The translations under genes and the position numbers were made by a program. Source: Bog-473 sp963840435 (GTDB lineage: Bacteria > Actinomycetota > Acidimicrobiia > Acidimicrobiales > RAAP-2). Taken from it: 64,000 bases of DNA. The stretch covers positions 124,001 through 188,000 of the forward strand of contig CAWIYY010000008.1 of the NCBI GenBank assembly GCA_963840435.1, in the 5' to 3' direction. Under the pieces are notes generated by a model. The model saw only the letters and a list, made by a program, of their open reading frames with translations. It did no database searches and had not been told where the DNA came from. Shown piece by piece: positions 34,061 through 42,912 of this stretch (its first letter is position 1; each line of letters begins with the position of its first letter).

Positions 34061-35350
34061 TCAGGCCGCGGCGAAGAAGTTCTTGGTCACGGAGAACGAG
34101 TTGGACTTGGCTTTTATGCTGACGGTACTCGGCGTATACCAAACGCCGTACGTGTCATCAAAGATGGTGTTGCCCGTGATGGTCACGTTGTACAAGCTGG
34201 CATCCGACCACACCAGGATGCCGGTCGTCTCGTTGTCCGCAGGGCCCGGCGGGTCCGCTCCGTCGGCCAGATCGACGTTGTTCTGTCCGATCGTGTTGCC
34301 GGTGAAGACGTTGTCGTTGACGTAGGCGTTTGCCTGGTGGCCGTGCACCGATATGCCGGCGAGACCGTTGCCTTCGATCAGATTGCCCGTGACCGTATTG
34401 TCGTAAGAGCCGGTAAAGCTCTCGGGAGCGAAGATCCCGACGCCAGCGCCATAGCCCTTGACCCCATTGCCTATAACCACGTTGCGGACGACCAAGTTGT
34501 CGTAAACGCCCCCGAAGGTCGGATCCAGCTGACCAGTCGCAGGATTAAATGCGAGGTTATGCCCCGGCAGGGTGATGCCGCAGTCCTTGGTGTTGCCGAC
34601 GACATAGTTGCGGCGCACCACGTTGCCGTGGTTCGGGCCGAACTCGTCGGTCAGCAAAATCCCACCGGCATTTCCGACGGATCGGTTGCCCCGGACCAAC
34701 GAGTCGGCGACGCTCAAGAGGTGAATGCCTTCGCCGCAGTCGGATCCACCGTTCGGAGTGCAGGGTAAATACGGTGACTTCGCCTTGTTGAAGCCTTGGT
34801 CATTGTCCCTGACTATGTTGTTCTCAATCGCAATGTTCGTTAACGGGGTTCCCGTATAGAGCTGTTTGCCCCCTAACACGGGACCCACGACCGGGTTCGG
34901 ATTGACCGCCAGAATCCCCTCGCCCTCAGCGCCCAAAACCTTGAACCCCTCCACGGTCACGTTGGAGGATTCGATGGTGATTCCGTTGTAGGGAGCTTGC
35001 CCGAGGATGGCGCCGGTCGGCGCTCCCGGGAGCCCGGTGGCGTTGATCGTGGCGGACTCGCCGATAAGTGTGAGCGGGATGGTGATGACGACATCCTCGG
35101 CGTACGTGCCGGGACATGCCACAACCGTGTCACCAGAGGCCGCGCTGGCCACCGCGCTGCTGATCGTCGAGAAATTCGCCGTCGCGCACGAGGTGCCGGC
35201 GGCGCTCGAGCTCGCGCTCGGCGACGCGTACAATGTCGGGAGTTTGGCGGCGGATGCAGCAGAAGCTTCGGCCATCCCGGCGCCACCGACCGCAACCACG
35301 GCAACTCCAGCGAATAACAGCCGTCTGATCTGGTATCCCGTCGAGATCAT
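34061..35350 (-). CDS. Secreted right-handed beta-helix protein
   Basis: The 429-residue protein has a signal peptide (ISTGYQIRRLLFAGVAVVAVGGAG, cut near AEASA) and then a series of parallel beta-helix coils: N-NIVRDN, NRSVGNAGGILL, NYVVGNT, NVVIGNG, NLIEGNGLAGISVHG, NTIGQNN, ITGNTIFDD. These are the PbH1/NosD-type repeats of carbohydrate-binding or -cleaving proteins. The N-terminal motif SGDTVVACPGTYAEDVVI is typical. ATG 35350 has GAGGAAGAG upstream. Catalytic residues cannot be assigned. It is divergent from the large repeat protein at 36069-38693. Confidence 0.8.
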   Translation of the reverse strand: MISTGYQIRRLLFAGVAVVAVGGAGMAEASAASAAKLPTLYASPSASSSAAGTSCATANFSTISSAVASAASGDTVVACPGTYAEDVVITIPLTLIGESATINATGLPGAPTGAILGQAPYNGITIESSNVTVEGFKVLGAEGEGILAVNPNPVVGPVLGGKQLYTGTPLTNIAIENNIVRDNDQGFNKAKSPYLPCTPNGGSDCGEGIHLLSVADSLVRGNRSVGNAGGILLTDEFGPNHGNVVRRNYVVGNTKDCGITLPGHNLAFNPATGQLDPTFGGVYDNLVVRNVVIGNGVKGYGAGVGIFAPESFTGSYDNTVTGNLIEGNGLAGISVHGHQANAYVNDNVFTGNTIGQNNVDLADGADPPGPADNETTGILVWSDASLYNVTITGNTIFDDTYGVWYTPSTVSIKAKSNSFSVTKNFFAAA

Positions 35351-36068
35351 GTCTCTTCCTCGTTTCAGATCGAGCGCCAACTGTCAACTACTCTTACACC
35401 CGGATTGCACTTTCGGCAAGGCTCATTTGCCGATCAATTACGGGTAGCGACACGTGCCAGCGTGACCGCTCCTGGCGCCCCAAGGCTCGCGAGACACGCT
35501 GGGAGAAGAGCAAGCGCTCGAGCAGGCGCGCCGTCTCAGGAGCCCGCGTACGCCGAGCCATCAATCTGATCGCGAAGGCAGACCTCGACGTACGCGGGGT
35601 GAGCGGACTCCATTCCATGTTGGTCGTCGAGATCCTCGTGACCCGGCTCGCGCGTCAGTCGAGACCAACTGGCCAGACGCGGCCGCGATCGACAACCGCG
35701 CCCGACCGTCGGAGACAAACGTCGGTAGCTTCTAAGTGAGTGCAACTACTTACGTAGATCGACGCATCTCCCTCTGAAGACCCGCTCTCACGCGAGTAAA
35801 GAACTCGCATGCGAACTGACCGCGCGCCGACAGTCGAAGAAGGACACCAGAAATTCTCAACACAACGGGGAAACTCCGGGTGAAATTACCTAGGCCCCTT
35901 TTTCGGGTGCGCTGCATCTGACTGTTCGAAACGTTTCGCGCCGCGTTGATGCTGGCTCCTTCGCACTCGTGTCGATGCGCGGTGATTCCTTTCGTTGTGC
36001 GCTTGTTGACACATTTTGTAACCAGTGCTAGGCCTGCGTCTGCATTTGGCGAGCAAAGGGGTTTTGAA
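35351..36068. other. 718-bp divergent intergenic region
   Basis: No gene is recognisable. It must hold promoters for two secreted proteins. It also contains a dyad GTnAGT-N6-ACTnAC at 35736-35753. Base composition is lower in GC near 35740-36060 than in the flanking genes. Confidence 0.5.
35736..35753. promoter_or_regulatory. Candidate operator dyad
   Basis: GTGAGTGCAACTACTTAC has the symmetric form GTnAGT-N6-ACTnAC, common for TetR-type operators. It lies between two divergent exported-protein genes; the regulator is unknown. Confidence 0.3.
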
Positions 36069-38693
36069 ATGGCGGCTCGATTCCTTATTCCCGTTCACCG
36101 TTGCGGAGGATCGCGGACATCGGTTCCTCGAAAGTTGGCAGCAGTCGCCGCACCGGGTTTGCTCGGCCTGGTCCTCGGTGTGGGCCTGTTTGGCGCCCCA
36201 GCGGGCGCGCTGCACCCGAAAGCAATCGTGGAAGGGGGCGCGTCGTGCTCTGACAGTTGGAAAACAGCGGTCAGCGGTTTGTGGACGACGGCCGCCGACT
36301 GGTCGACCGGCGCCGTGCCGACCTCGACCAGCAACGTCTGCATCAAGGTCGCCGGCAACTACAAAGTGACGATTGACGGCAGCGCATCTGCCAACAAGGT
36401 CATTGTGGGCGGCTCAGCGGATAAGCAGACCCTGTCCATCAACGGATCGCCGTCTTTCAACTCGAGCCTGTCGCTTACTGCGGCAACCGGCAGCAAAATC
36501 AGCGCGCATGGTGTCGTCAAGCTCAAGGCGCAGAACGTAGCGGGCTCTGGCTACGCGCTGATCGGAGGTGGTGGCGGAGTCACCATCGCCAACAGCGGGA
36601 CATTCTCGACATCGGGCGGCGAGGACAGCGGGATCTATCTGAGGGTGAACATCACCAACGGCAGCACAGCCAAGACCAAGATCAACGGGATCACCAGTGA
36701 GGACGGCAGCGGTGGCGCCACCACCTTGACCAACAAGGGCACGTTCTCCGTCGGAGCCAACGGCAGCCTGACCCTGACCAATGGGTCGGCGTTCACCCAG
36801 ACTGCTGGCACCTTCACCAACCACGGAATCTTCACCGAGCAGGGCGGTGTCTTCACCCAGACCGCGGGTACCGACTCCGGGAACCCGGCAACGATCCTCA
36901 ACTCCAGCACCCTGACGGACGTCGCGGAATCGGGGACCTACACCTTTGACCTGTTGAACGCCAACACTCTCGGCGGCACTATCCCGAGCGGCCAGACGGT
37001 GGACATCATCGGGAACCCGACCTACAACAGCAACACCACGCTGGCGGCCAACCTGACCAACGACGGCACCCTCGAGCTCGATGCGCTCACGACCGCCGGC
37101 TCCGGCGATGCCTATCTCTCCGGCCCGGCCTTCACCGTCACCAACGCCGGGACCTTCGAGACCGAGGGCGGAACCGTCTCTCCGGACTACCTGCGGACCA
37201 ACATCACCGATAATTCTGGCGCCACCGTCGCCATCGACGGGATTACCGATGAGGACGGCAGCGGTGGCGCCACCACCTTGACCAACAAGGGCACGTTCTC
37301 CGTCGGAGCCAACGGCAGCCTGACCCTGACCAATGGGTCGGCGTTCACCCAGACTGCTGGCACCTTCACCAACCACGGAATCTTCACCGAGCAGGGCGGT
37401 GTCTTCACCCAGACCGCGGGTACCGACTCCGGGAACCCGGCAACGATCCTCAACTCCAGCACCCTGACGGACGTCGCGGAATCGGGGACCTACACCTTTG
37501 ACCTGTTGAACGCCAACACTCTCGGCGGCACTATCCCGAGCGGCCAGACGGTGGACATCATCGGGAACCCGACCTACAACAGCAACACCACGCTGGCGGC
37601 CAACCTGACCAACGACGGCACCCTCGAGCTCGATGCGCTCACGACCGCCGGCTCCGGCGATGCCTATCTCTCCGGCCCGGCCTTCACCGTCACCAACGCC
37701 GGGACCTTCGAGACCGAGGGCGGAACCGTCTCTCCGGACTACCTGCGGACCAACATCACCGATAATTCTGGCGCCACCGTCGCCATCGACGGGATTACCG
37801 ATGAGGACGGCAGCGGTGGCGCCACCACCTTGACCAACAAGGGCACGTTCTCCGTCGGAGCCAACGGCAGCCTGACCCTGACCAATGGGTCGGCGTTCAC
37901 CCAGACTGCTGGCACCTTCACCAACAGCGGGGTCTTCAATGAAGACAACGGCACCTTCACCCAGACCGCGGGCACCGACTCGGGCAACCCCGTATCGATT
38001 ACCTCCGGCACCTTGACTGACGTCGCGGAATCGGGGACCTACACTTTTGACCTGTTCAACGCCTGCAACCTCGGCGGCACCATCCCGAGCGGACAGACGG
38101 TGGACATCATCGGGAACCCGACCTACAACACCAACGCCACGCTGGGGGCCAACCTGACCAACGACGGCACCCTCGAGCTCGATGCGCTCACGACCGCCGG
38201 CTCCGGATATGCCATTCTCACCGGCCAGACCTTCACGGTCACCAACGCCGGGACCTTCGAGACCGAGGGTGGAACGGTCTCTCCGGACTACCTGCGGACC
38301 AACATCACTGACACCAGCACAGGCACGACAAATATCGACGGGATCACCACTGACGACGCCAGCGGCGGCACAACGACCTTGACCAACAACGGCACTTTGT
38401 CGGTGGGCGATGGCGACGCGATCACGATTACCAACGGGTCGGGAGTCACCCAGACGAGCACGGGTACTTTCGAGCCGACGGTGGACGCCACCGCCGACAA
38501 GGCCTACGGGATCGTCGGAGGCGCCGAAACGCTAGCTGGCATCCTCGACCCCACGACGGTCGGCTCGCCTGCCTTGAATTCGACCTACAACGTGATCAGC
38601 GGCGCCTCGGCGCTCGTGGGAGCGTTCTCTTCGGTCGATGGTGCGTACACGGTCTCGTACTCGACGGGTACGGTCACGTTGAAGGCAAACTGA
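36069..38693 (+). CDS. Large secreted beta-strand repeat protein (adhesin-like)
   Basis: The 874-residue protein has a signal peptide (basic N terminus, LAAVAAPGLLGLVLGVGLFGAPAGA, cut near residue 49). A domain follows that starts WTTAADWSTGAVPTSTSNVCI and is typical of autotransporter-like beta-strand proteins. Then come 183-184-residue units at residues 211-394, 395-578 and 579-761, each rich in T-N-x-G-T-F and LTN-x-G coils, predicting a long beta-solenoid. The last ~110 residues form a cap. No LPxTG, membrane anchor or S-layer motif is visible, so surface attachment is unexplained. ATG 36069 has AAAGGGG upstream. It is probably an adhesin or matrix protein. Confidence 0.78.
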   Translation: MAARFLIPVHRCGGSRTSVPRKLAAVAAPGLLGLVLGVGLFGAPAGALHPKAIVEGGASCSDSWKTAVSGLWTTAADWSTGAVPTSTSNVCIKVAGNYKVTIDGSASANKVIVGGSADKQTLSINGSPSFNSSLSLTAATGSKISAHGVVKLKAQNVAGSGYALIGGGGGVTIANSGTFSTSGGEDSGIYLRVNITNGSTAKTKINGITSEDGSGGATTLTNKGTFSVGANGSLTLTNGSAFTQTAGTFTNHGIFTEQGGVFTQTAGTDSGNPATILNSSTLTDVAESGTYTFDLLNANTLGGTIPSGQTVDIIGNPTYNSNTTLAANLTNDGTLELDALTTAGSGDAYLSGPAFTVTNAGTFETEGGTVSPDYLRTNITDNSGATVAIDGITDEDGSGGATTLTNKGTFSVGANGSLTLTNGSAFTQTAGTFTNHGIFTEQGGVFTQTAGTDSGNPATILNSSTLTDVAESGTYTFDLLNANTLGGTIPSGQTVDIIGNPTYNSNTTLAANLTNDGTLELDALTTAGSGDAYLSGPAFTVTNAGTFETEGGTVSPDYLRTNITDNSGATVAIDGITDEDGSGGATTLTNKGTFSVGANGSLTLTNGSAFTQTAGTFTNSGVFNEDNGTFTQTAGTDSGNPVSITSGTLTDVAESGTYTFDLFNACNLGGTIPSGQTVDIIGNPTYNTNATLGANLTNDGTLELDALTTAGSGYAILTGQTFTVTNAGTFETEGGTVSPDYLRTNITDTSTGTTNIDGITTDDASGGTTTLTNNGTLSVGDGDAITITNGSGVTQTSTGTFEPTVDATADKAYGIVGGAETLAGILDPTTVGSPALNSTYNVISGASALVGAFSSVDGAYTVSYSTGTVTLKAN
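36699..37250 (+). repeat. 552-bp tandem repeat, unit 1
   Basis: The unit encodes residues 211-394 of the adhesin-like protein. Compared by eye it is identical in nucleotides to unit 2. Confidence 0.9.
37251..37802 (+). repeat. 552-bp tandem repeat, unit 2
   Basis: This unit directly follows unit 1, apparently without a single base change, which indicates a very recent duplication or gene conversion. Confidence 0.9.
37803..38351 (+). repeat. Diverged tandem repeat, unit 3 (549 bp)
   Basis: The first ~123 bases match units 1 and 2 exactly. The rest has diverged (for example SGVFNEDNGTF for HGIFTEQGGVF) and is one codon shorter. The sharp switch at about 37926 suggests a conversion boundary. 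Confidence 0.85.
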
Positions 38694-38850
38694 GTCGACC
38701 TCAGCGAACCGCGTTCGCCGGGTCCGCCTGCAGCCCGGAACCCTTTACAGCGTCATCAGCCGTCTAGGTTCCGCCAAGTCCGGCTCTTGAGAAACGCGCT
38801 GCTACTGAGACCTTCGCGGTTGGTTTCGAAGGTCACGGGATACAGACGGT

Positions 38851-39318
38851 TTATGCGTGCGTTACCTGTGCGGCGGACTCTTTCGTGGTCACGCCCAGCT
38901 TGGTCAAGAAGCTGCGGTAGTCGGTCTGCACCCATTCCTCGGCCAACCGACCTTCATCGTCGTACTGAAAGATTCCCATCACTTCCCACTCGAAGTGTTG
39001 TCCAGTGGGCTCGACTGGACCGATGGGCGAGTCGGTAAAGACCCCGGTGAAGTCACCGGAGAAGGTGGTGCGCGCAGCCATGAAGTCGCCGTCCACGATG
39101 ATCTGTTCGCGGACGAGGCGCAGCTGGCTGAAGGCGGCGCGCAAGGACGCGAAGTAGGCCCGTAGTTCCTCGAACCCCAGGTCGGCACCAGGCCCGTGGA
39201 ACACGTAGTCCTCACGGTAGTAGTCGCGGAGCGCGACGTCGTCCACACGAGCGATCGCTTCGTCGCCGATGCGAATCAGATCGCGAGCCAGCGGACTATC
39301 AGAGATGAAGCCGGGCAT
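38851..39318 (-). CDS. SnoaL-like/NTF2-fold protein
   Basis: The 155-residue protein fits the SnoaL-like polyketide cyclase/ester cyclase group of the NTF2 fold: N-terminal helix with RIGDEAIARVDDVALRDYYREDYVFHGP, FEELRAYFASLRAAF, and GQHFEWEVMGIFQYDDEGRLAEEWVQTD. Such proteins bind or isomerise small hydrophobic ligands. It is divergent from a TetR gene 71 bp away, and two operator-like sites lie between them. It is therefore the likely target of that regulator. Confidence 0.82.
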   Translation of the reverse strand: MPGFISDSPLARDLIRIGDEAIARVDDVALRDYYREDYVFHGPGADLGFEELRAYFASLRAAFSQLRLVREQIIVDGDFMAARTTFSGDFTGVFTDSPIGPVEPTGQHFEWEVMGIFQYDDEGRLAEEWVQTDYRSFLTKLGVTTKESAAQVTHA

Positions 39319-39341
39319 CGGTACCTCCTTGGTACTAGAGT

Positions 39342-39370
39342 AGTAATAATACTATGGTAGTAATATTACT
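39342..39370. promoter_or_regulatory. Double TetR operator between divergent genes
   Basis: AGTAATATTACT (39359-39370) is a perfect 12-bp palindrome, and AGTAATAATACT (39342-39353) differs from it at one position. The copies are 17 bp apart, in an AT-rich island between the SnoaL-like and TetR genes. They probably control both. Confidence 0.6.
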
Positions 39371-39389
39371 TGTCAAGTAGGATGGTCCT

Positions 39390-40031
39390 ATGACCGCGGA
39401 AGTGGTTGATCGACAGGAGCGACGAAAGCAACGGACCCGGCAGGCGATCCAGAAGGCCGCCCTCGAACTCTTTGCTGAGCGTGGTTACCGCGAGACCACG
39501 ATCAACGACATCGCCGAGCGGGCCGAAGTCGCGCCCAGAACTGTGACGGTGCACTTCCCCGCCAAGGAAGAGCTGCTCCTCGATGCCGAACCGTTCACAC
39601 TCGACAGCCTGAGCAAACGTCTCTCCTCGCGACGACCGAATGAGTCTGCGCTTGAAGCACTGCGCGACTGGATGGCGACAACCATGACAGAGGTTGAAAC
39701 CAATGCGTCCGAACTGGACGAACGCTTCTGGGAGCGGCGGGCCCTGCGAGCGCACATCATCAACAACGAACCAGAGCTTCGAGGCCGCTCCCGCGCCAGC
39801 TACTTCCCCTTCGAACGCGCCCTCGCCGAGGCCATTGGCGAAGACCTCGGCCAGTCCGGAAACGGCCTGATCCCGCGCCTCGCCGCGCTGTCAGCAGTCG
39901 CCGGCTTGCGTGAGCTTTACGAAAGCGATGAGGCCCAGGCCCTGGCGGTTCCTCCGAGCGCCGCCCAACTGCTCGAGCTTGTGGACGGGGTGATTCGCTT
40001 CGTCCATGGCGGCCTTGAGGGAGGTCGGTGA
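39390..40031 (+). CDS. TetR family transcriptional regulator
   Basis: The 213-residue protein has a TetR helix-turn-helix at residues ~15-60 (RQAIQKAALELFAERGYRETTINDIAERAEVAPRTVTVHFPAKEEL) and a helical ligand domain. It sits next to a SnoaL-like gene with paired palindromes between them. This arrangement suggests that it represses itself and the SnoaL-like gene until a ligand binds. Confidence 0.9.
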   Translation: MTAEVVDRQERRKQRTRQAIQKAALELFAERGYRETTINDIAERAEVAPRTVTVHFPAKEELLLDAEPFTLDSLSKRLSSRRPNESALEALRDWMATTMTEVETNASELDERFWERRALRAHIINNEPELRGRSRASYFPFERALAEAIGEDLGQSGNGLIPRLAALSAVAGLRELYESDEAQALAVPPSAAQLLELVDGVIRFVHGGLEGGR

Positions 40032-40395
40032 CCACTGGACCTACCCGAAGGTCCGGACAACTGAACCTCTTGCTGTTTCTCAAACAGCGACGCGGCACGG
40101 GACTCCGCCCCCTGCCATTGTCATCGGAGGAGATCTACCTCCGACGTGAGTCCCGCTCGGCTTGTGAAGACCCTAAGTTCCGTATCGGGGAAGTGTTCCA
40201 CTAGGCCGATGGCCAGAAGACTGTCCTCTTGAGGAACCGTGATCGGTCTTCTTCCACATCGCTCGTCCCGCTCACCTCGTCAGTAGCGACAATCAAATCT
40301 CCACTACCTGTGCAGTCGTTGACTTGGTCCCCGGAGAATTCCCTGGTCAGTGGGCATATCGAAGCGCAACCTCGTCGGCCAACCGAACCGTTGCC
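40032..40395. other. Intergenic, no feature recognised
   Basis: These 364 bp between the TetR stop and the convergent binding-protein stop hold no frame with family character. I see no clear hairpin apart from weak, short ones. Confidence 0.5.
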
Positions 40396-41799
40396 TTACA
40401 GGGCGTTGAGTTGCGCCTGTTGCGCTGGGGTCAGCTTGATGACGTTCTTGGGGTTGCAATTCCAGATCGACTGCGTGGGATGGGTGAGAGTCTTCTCGTA
40501 GATGATCCCATTGGCTTCCAGCCTTTGCATGGCGAAACACGGGGAAGGCTGGGGGTTCTGGTCGGAAAGCGTCAGGTGTGCAATCGGCGCCTGAATGCCT
40601 CCAGCATCCCAGTTCTTCACAGCTGCTGCGTGGTTCAGGACGCACGTCACCGTGAGGCTGGCCCCGCAGGCCGAGGCCGACTGCGCCCACAAAAGCCACG
40701 ACTCGGCCCCCTCCTCGTCGTCGAAGTCGATGGCGTCACCCTTGGCGTATTTGTGCATGATGGTGACGAGCTCCTCGGTCGAGGGGTTGCTCGATGCCAT
40801 CGCCAGTGGCCACCACCCCGTCTCGACATAGACCGGGGGCAGGCTGGGGTTGGCAGCCACGGCTTTCTGCGTCTGCGAGTTGTCGAACTGTGTCCCCAAT
40901 ATCACGAAGGCAGGGTGGTAGCCGGCGGTGGTCATTGCCTGGGCGAAGGGAGTGAAGTTGGAATCGTCGGCGGGCCATAGCGCTTGGACCCCTTTCGCCT
41001 GGTATTGCTCGACGTAGGGCGCCCAGTTCTCCACGGAAACTGGGGGCTCGAGGAAAGCGGCGACTTTCCAACCTTGCGCCTCGGCGGCGAACTCATCCTG
41101 CGTTTCGGGTTGAAGGACAGAAGGGGTGTCGCCCGCCCCCATGCCGGCCACCTTGACTGCGTTCGGGTAGGCCTTGGCCAGCGCCCCGAACCATCCCGCG
41201 GACACCGAGTCCGTGTTTGCACCGCCTGGGTCGACTTGCAGGGTGGCGAGTTTGGAAGCATTGGAGATGACGTAGCCGCTGATCTGTCCGAGCCCACACT
41301 TCTCACGGATCGACACGGCTGGCTGATCAAGGGCCATGCCGCCGCCGACTGCCATGAAGTCACTCTGGCAGGCTGCCGTCGTTTGCTGCGCCGCGTTGAA
41401 CAGCGCCGCATCACGGTTGTCGATCACGATTTTGCGACCGTTGATGCCTCCCGCGGCGTTGCACCAGTCTGCGAATGCGGTGGCCTGCTGGGGGAACTCC
41501 GCCTCGAGTCCCGGAGTAATGGTGTTGGAGGCATCGTTGAACACCGCAATGTTGATTGTCTTGGAGGCCACACCGCGGACGGTGGAGGCACCGCCTGGTC
41601 CCGGCTCGCACACCTTGCCGACCCCGGGCCAGACGCCGTTGGTGGCGCCGCTTGACGACAAGGTCCGGCTGGCCGAGGCTGACGCCGCAGCAGTCGTCGA
41701 CGAGAGTGCGATGAACGTCCCGGCAAGAATTATTGTGGCCATAGCCAACGAGAACGCCGATTTTCCAAGCTTGATCAATCTCGTGCAGAACATCCTCAC
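40396..41799 (-). CDS. Branched-chain amino-acid-type substrate-binding protein
   Basis: The 467-residue exported protein has a signal peptide (KSAFSLAMATIILAGTFIALSSTTAAASA) and a type I periplasmic-binding fold (TINIAVFNDASN, FADWCNAAGGINGRKIVIDNRD, CQSDFMAVGGGMALDQP). It lacks a lipobox Cys. Similar proteins are common in soil actinobacteria near catabolic genes and often lack a neighbouring permease, as here. GGGGAGGG precedes the ATG. The ligand is unknown. Confidence 0.82.
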   Translation of the reverse strand: MRMFCTRLIKLGKSAFSLAMATIILAGTFIALSSTTAAASASASRTLSSSGATNGVWPGVGKVCEPGPGGASTVRGVASKTINIAVFNDASNTITPGLEAEFPQQATAFADWCNAAGGINGRKIVIDNRDAALFNAAQQTTAACQSDFMAVGGGMALDQPAVSIREKCGLGQISGYVISNASKLATLQVDPGGANTDSVSAGWFGALAKAYPNAVKVAGMGAGDTPSVLQPETQDEFAAEAQGWKVAAFLEPPVSVENWAPYVEQYQAKGVQALWPADDSNFTPFAQAMTTAGYHPAFVILGTQFDNSQTQKAVAANPSLPPVYVETGWWPLAMASSNPSTEELVTIMHKYAKGDAIDFDDEEGAESWLLWAQSASACGASLTVTCVLNHAAAVKNWDAGGIQAPIAHLTLSDQNPQPSPCFAMQRLEANGIIYEKTLTHPTQSIWNCNPKNVIKLTPAQQAQLNAL

Positions 41800-42065
41800 A
41801 CCCTCCCCTTGCGATCGGATTGTTCAATCATGAACACATCCGAAGTTGGGCTGTCGCGCAAAAGCTAGGCGAAGCCTCGCCATAATGCATGGGAACGGCT
41901 CCTGAGTGCGTCACCACCCCACTCCCGCCACCCGGGTCACCTCACACGTCGCCCTAGACGGTGGTAGGGCAGGGATTCGGCCGCCCTTCATGCGCTGGTG
42001 GCGTCTGGTCGTCTCCGGGCATCGACCGGATTGACTCCCCCAGAGATTCTCCTGATAATGAGGGC

Positions 42066-42860
42066 GTGCGGGGAGCCGAGAGTGTTCTGCCGACTGAGAG
42101 CCAGCGCCAAGGTGGCTTGGCGGTCTGGGCGCCATCGATCGTGCCGCCGATTGGCACCGAGTTGAGCGACGAGCAGAAAATGGCCTGCACGTTCCGCATC
42201 CTCGCTGACGAGGGATTCTCCGAGCACATTGCTGGTCATATCACCTGGCAACGTGACGGCCAAGACACCTTGCTGGTCAATCCATGGGGTCTTTGGTGGA
42301 ACGAAATCGCGGCCTCCGACCTGTGCACCGTTGACATGGATGCCAACGTGGTGGCGGGCAAGTGGGATGTGACGCCAGCCATCCACATCCATACCGAGTT
42401 GCACCGACGGCGCCTTGACGCCCGGGTGGTCATCCACAACCATCCCTACTCCGTCTGTGTCATGGCGGCGCTTGGACGCTTGCCGGAGCTCGTGCACCAG
42501 ACCGGCACGATGTACGACGAGGAAATGGTGCTCATTAGTGAGTACGGAGGGGAGATCGACTCCCCGGCACTGGGAGCGGATTTGGCGGACCGGATCGGCA
42601 CCGCCAGCGTGATCATCCTTGGGAACCACGGCGCCATCGTGACCGGATCGACGATCGAGGAGGCCACCTTTCGGGCCGCTGCGTTAGACCGCGCCTGCCG
42701 CTTGGCCTACCACGTGCTCGTGACAGGACTGTCACCGTTGTCGATCCCTCGCAACGTGATCCCGGGCATCAAGGCCTCACTGATCGAGCGCGGCTCCGAC
42801 GTGTACTTCGCCGGCGCTGTTCGCCAGCTGCTCCGTCGCGAACCAGAAGTCCTGCTGTGA
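42066..42860 (+). CDS. Class II aldolase/adducin family protein
   Basis: The ~264-residue protein has the class II aldolase fold. Metal-ligand His residues are in AIHIHTELH, VVIHNHPYS and ILGNHGAIV. The substrate could be a sugar phosphate or a hydroxy acid; many family members in actinobacterial catabolic clusters are decarboxylases or aldolases for aromatic side chains. The start is uncertain (GTG 42066 preferred; the frame is open to 41961). It is the first of five co-directional genes that look catabolic. Confidence 0.78.
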   Translation: MRGAESVLPTESQRQGGLAVWAPSIVPPIGTELSDEQKMACTFRILADEGFSEHIAGHITWQRDGQDTLLVNPWGLWWNEIAASDLCTVDMDANVVAGKWDVTPAIHIHTELHRRRLDARVVIHNHPYSVCVMAALGRLPELVHQTGTMYDEEMVLISEYGGEIDSPALGADLADRIGTASVIILGNHGAIVTGSTIEEATFRAAALDRACRLAYHVLVTGLSPLSIPRNVIPGIKASLIERGSDVYFAGAVRQLLRREPEVLL

Positions 42861-42912
42861 CCGCAGACCCTGTCCCGGTCGTGGATGGTACGGCTCAGCT
42901 CGGAGGACGCTC

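Noticed and set aside
36414..37376. Minus-strand frame within the adhesin repeats
   Set aside because: It is a repeated shadow of the plus-strand beta-solenoid; it repeats only because the DNA repeats.
36699..38351. CRISPR-like or mobile-element repeat
   Set aside because: The units are long, directly adjacent, in frame and without spacers; they are coding tandem repeats.
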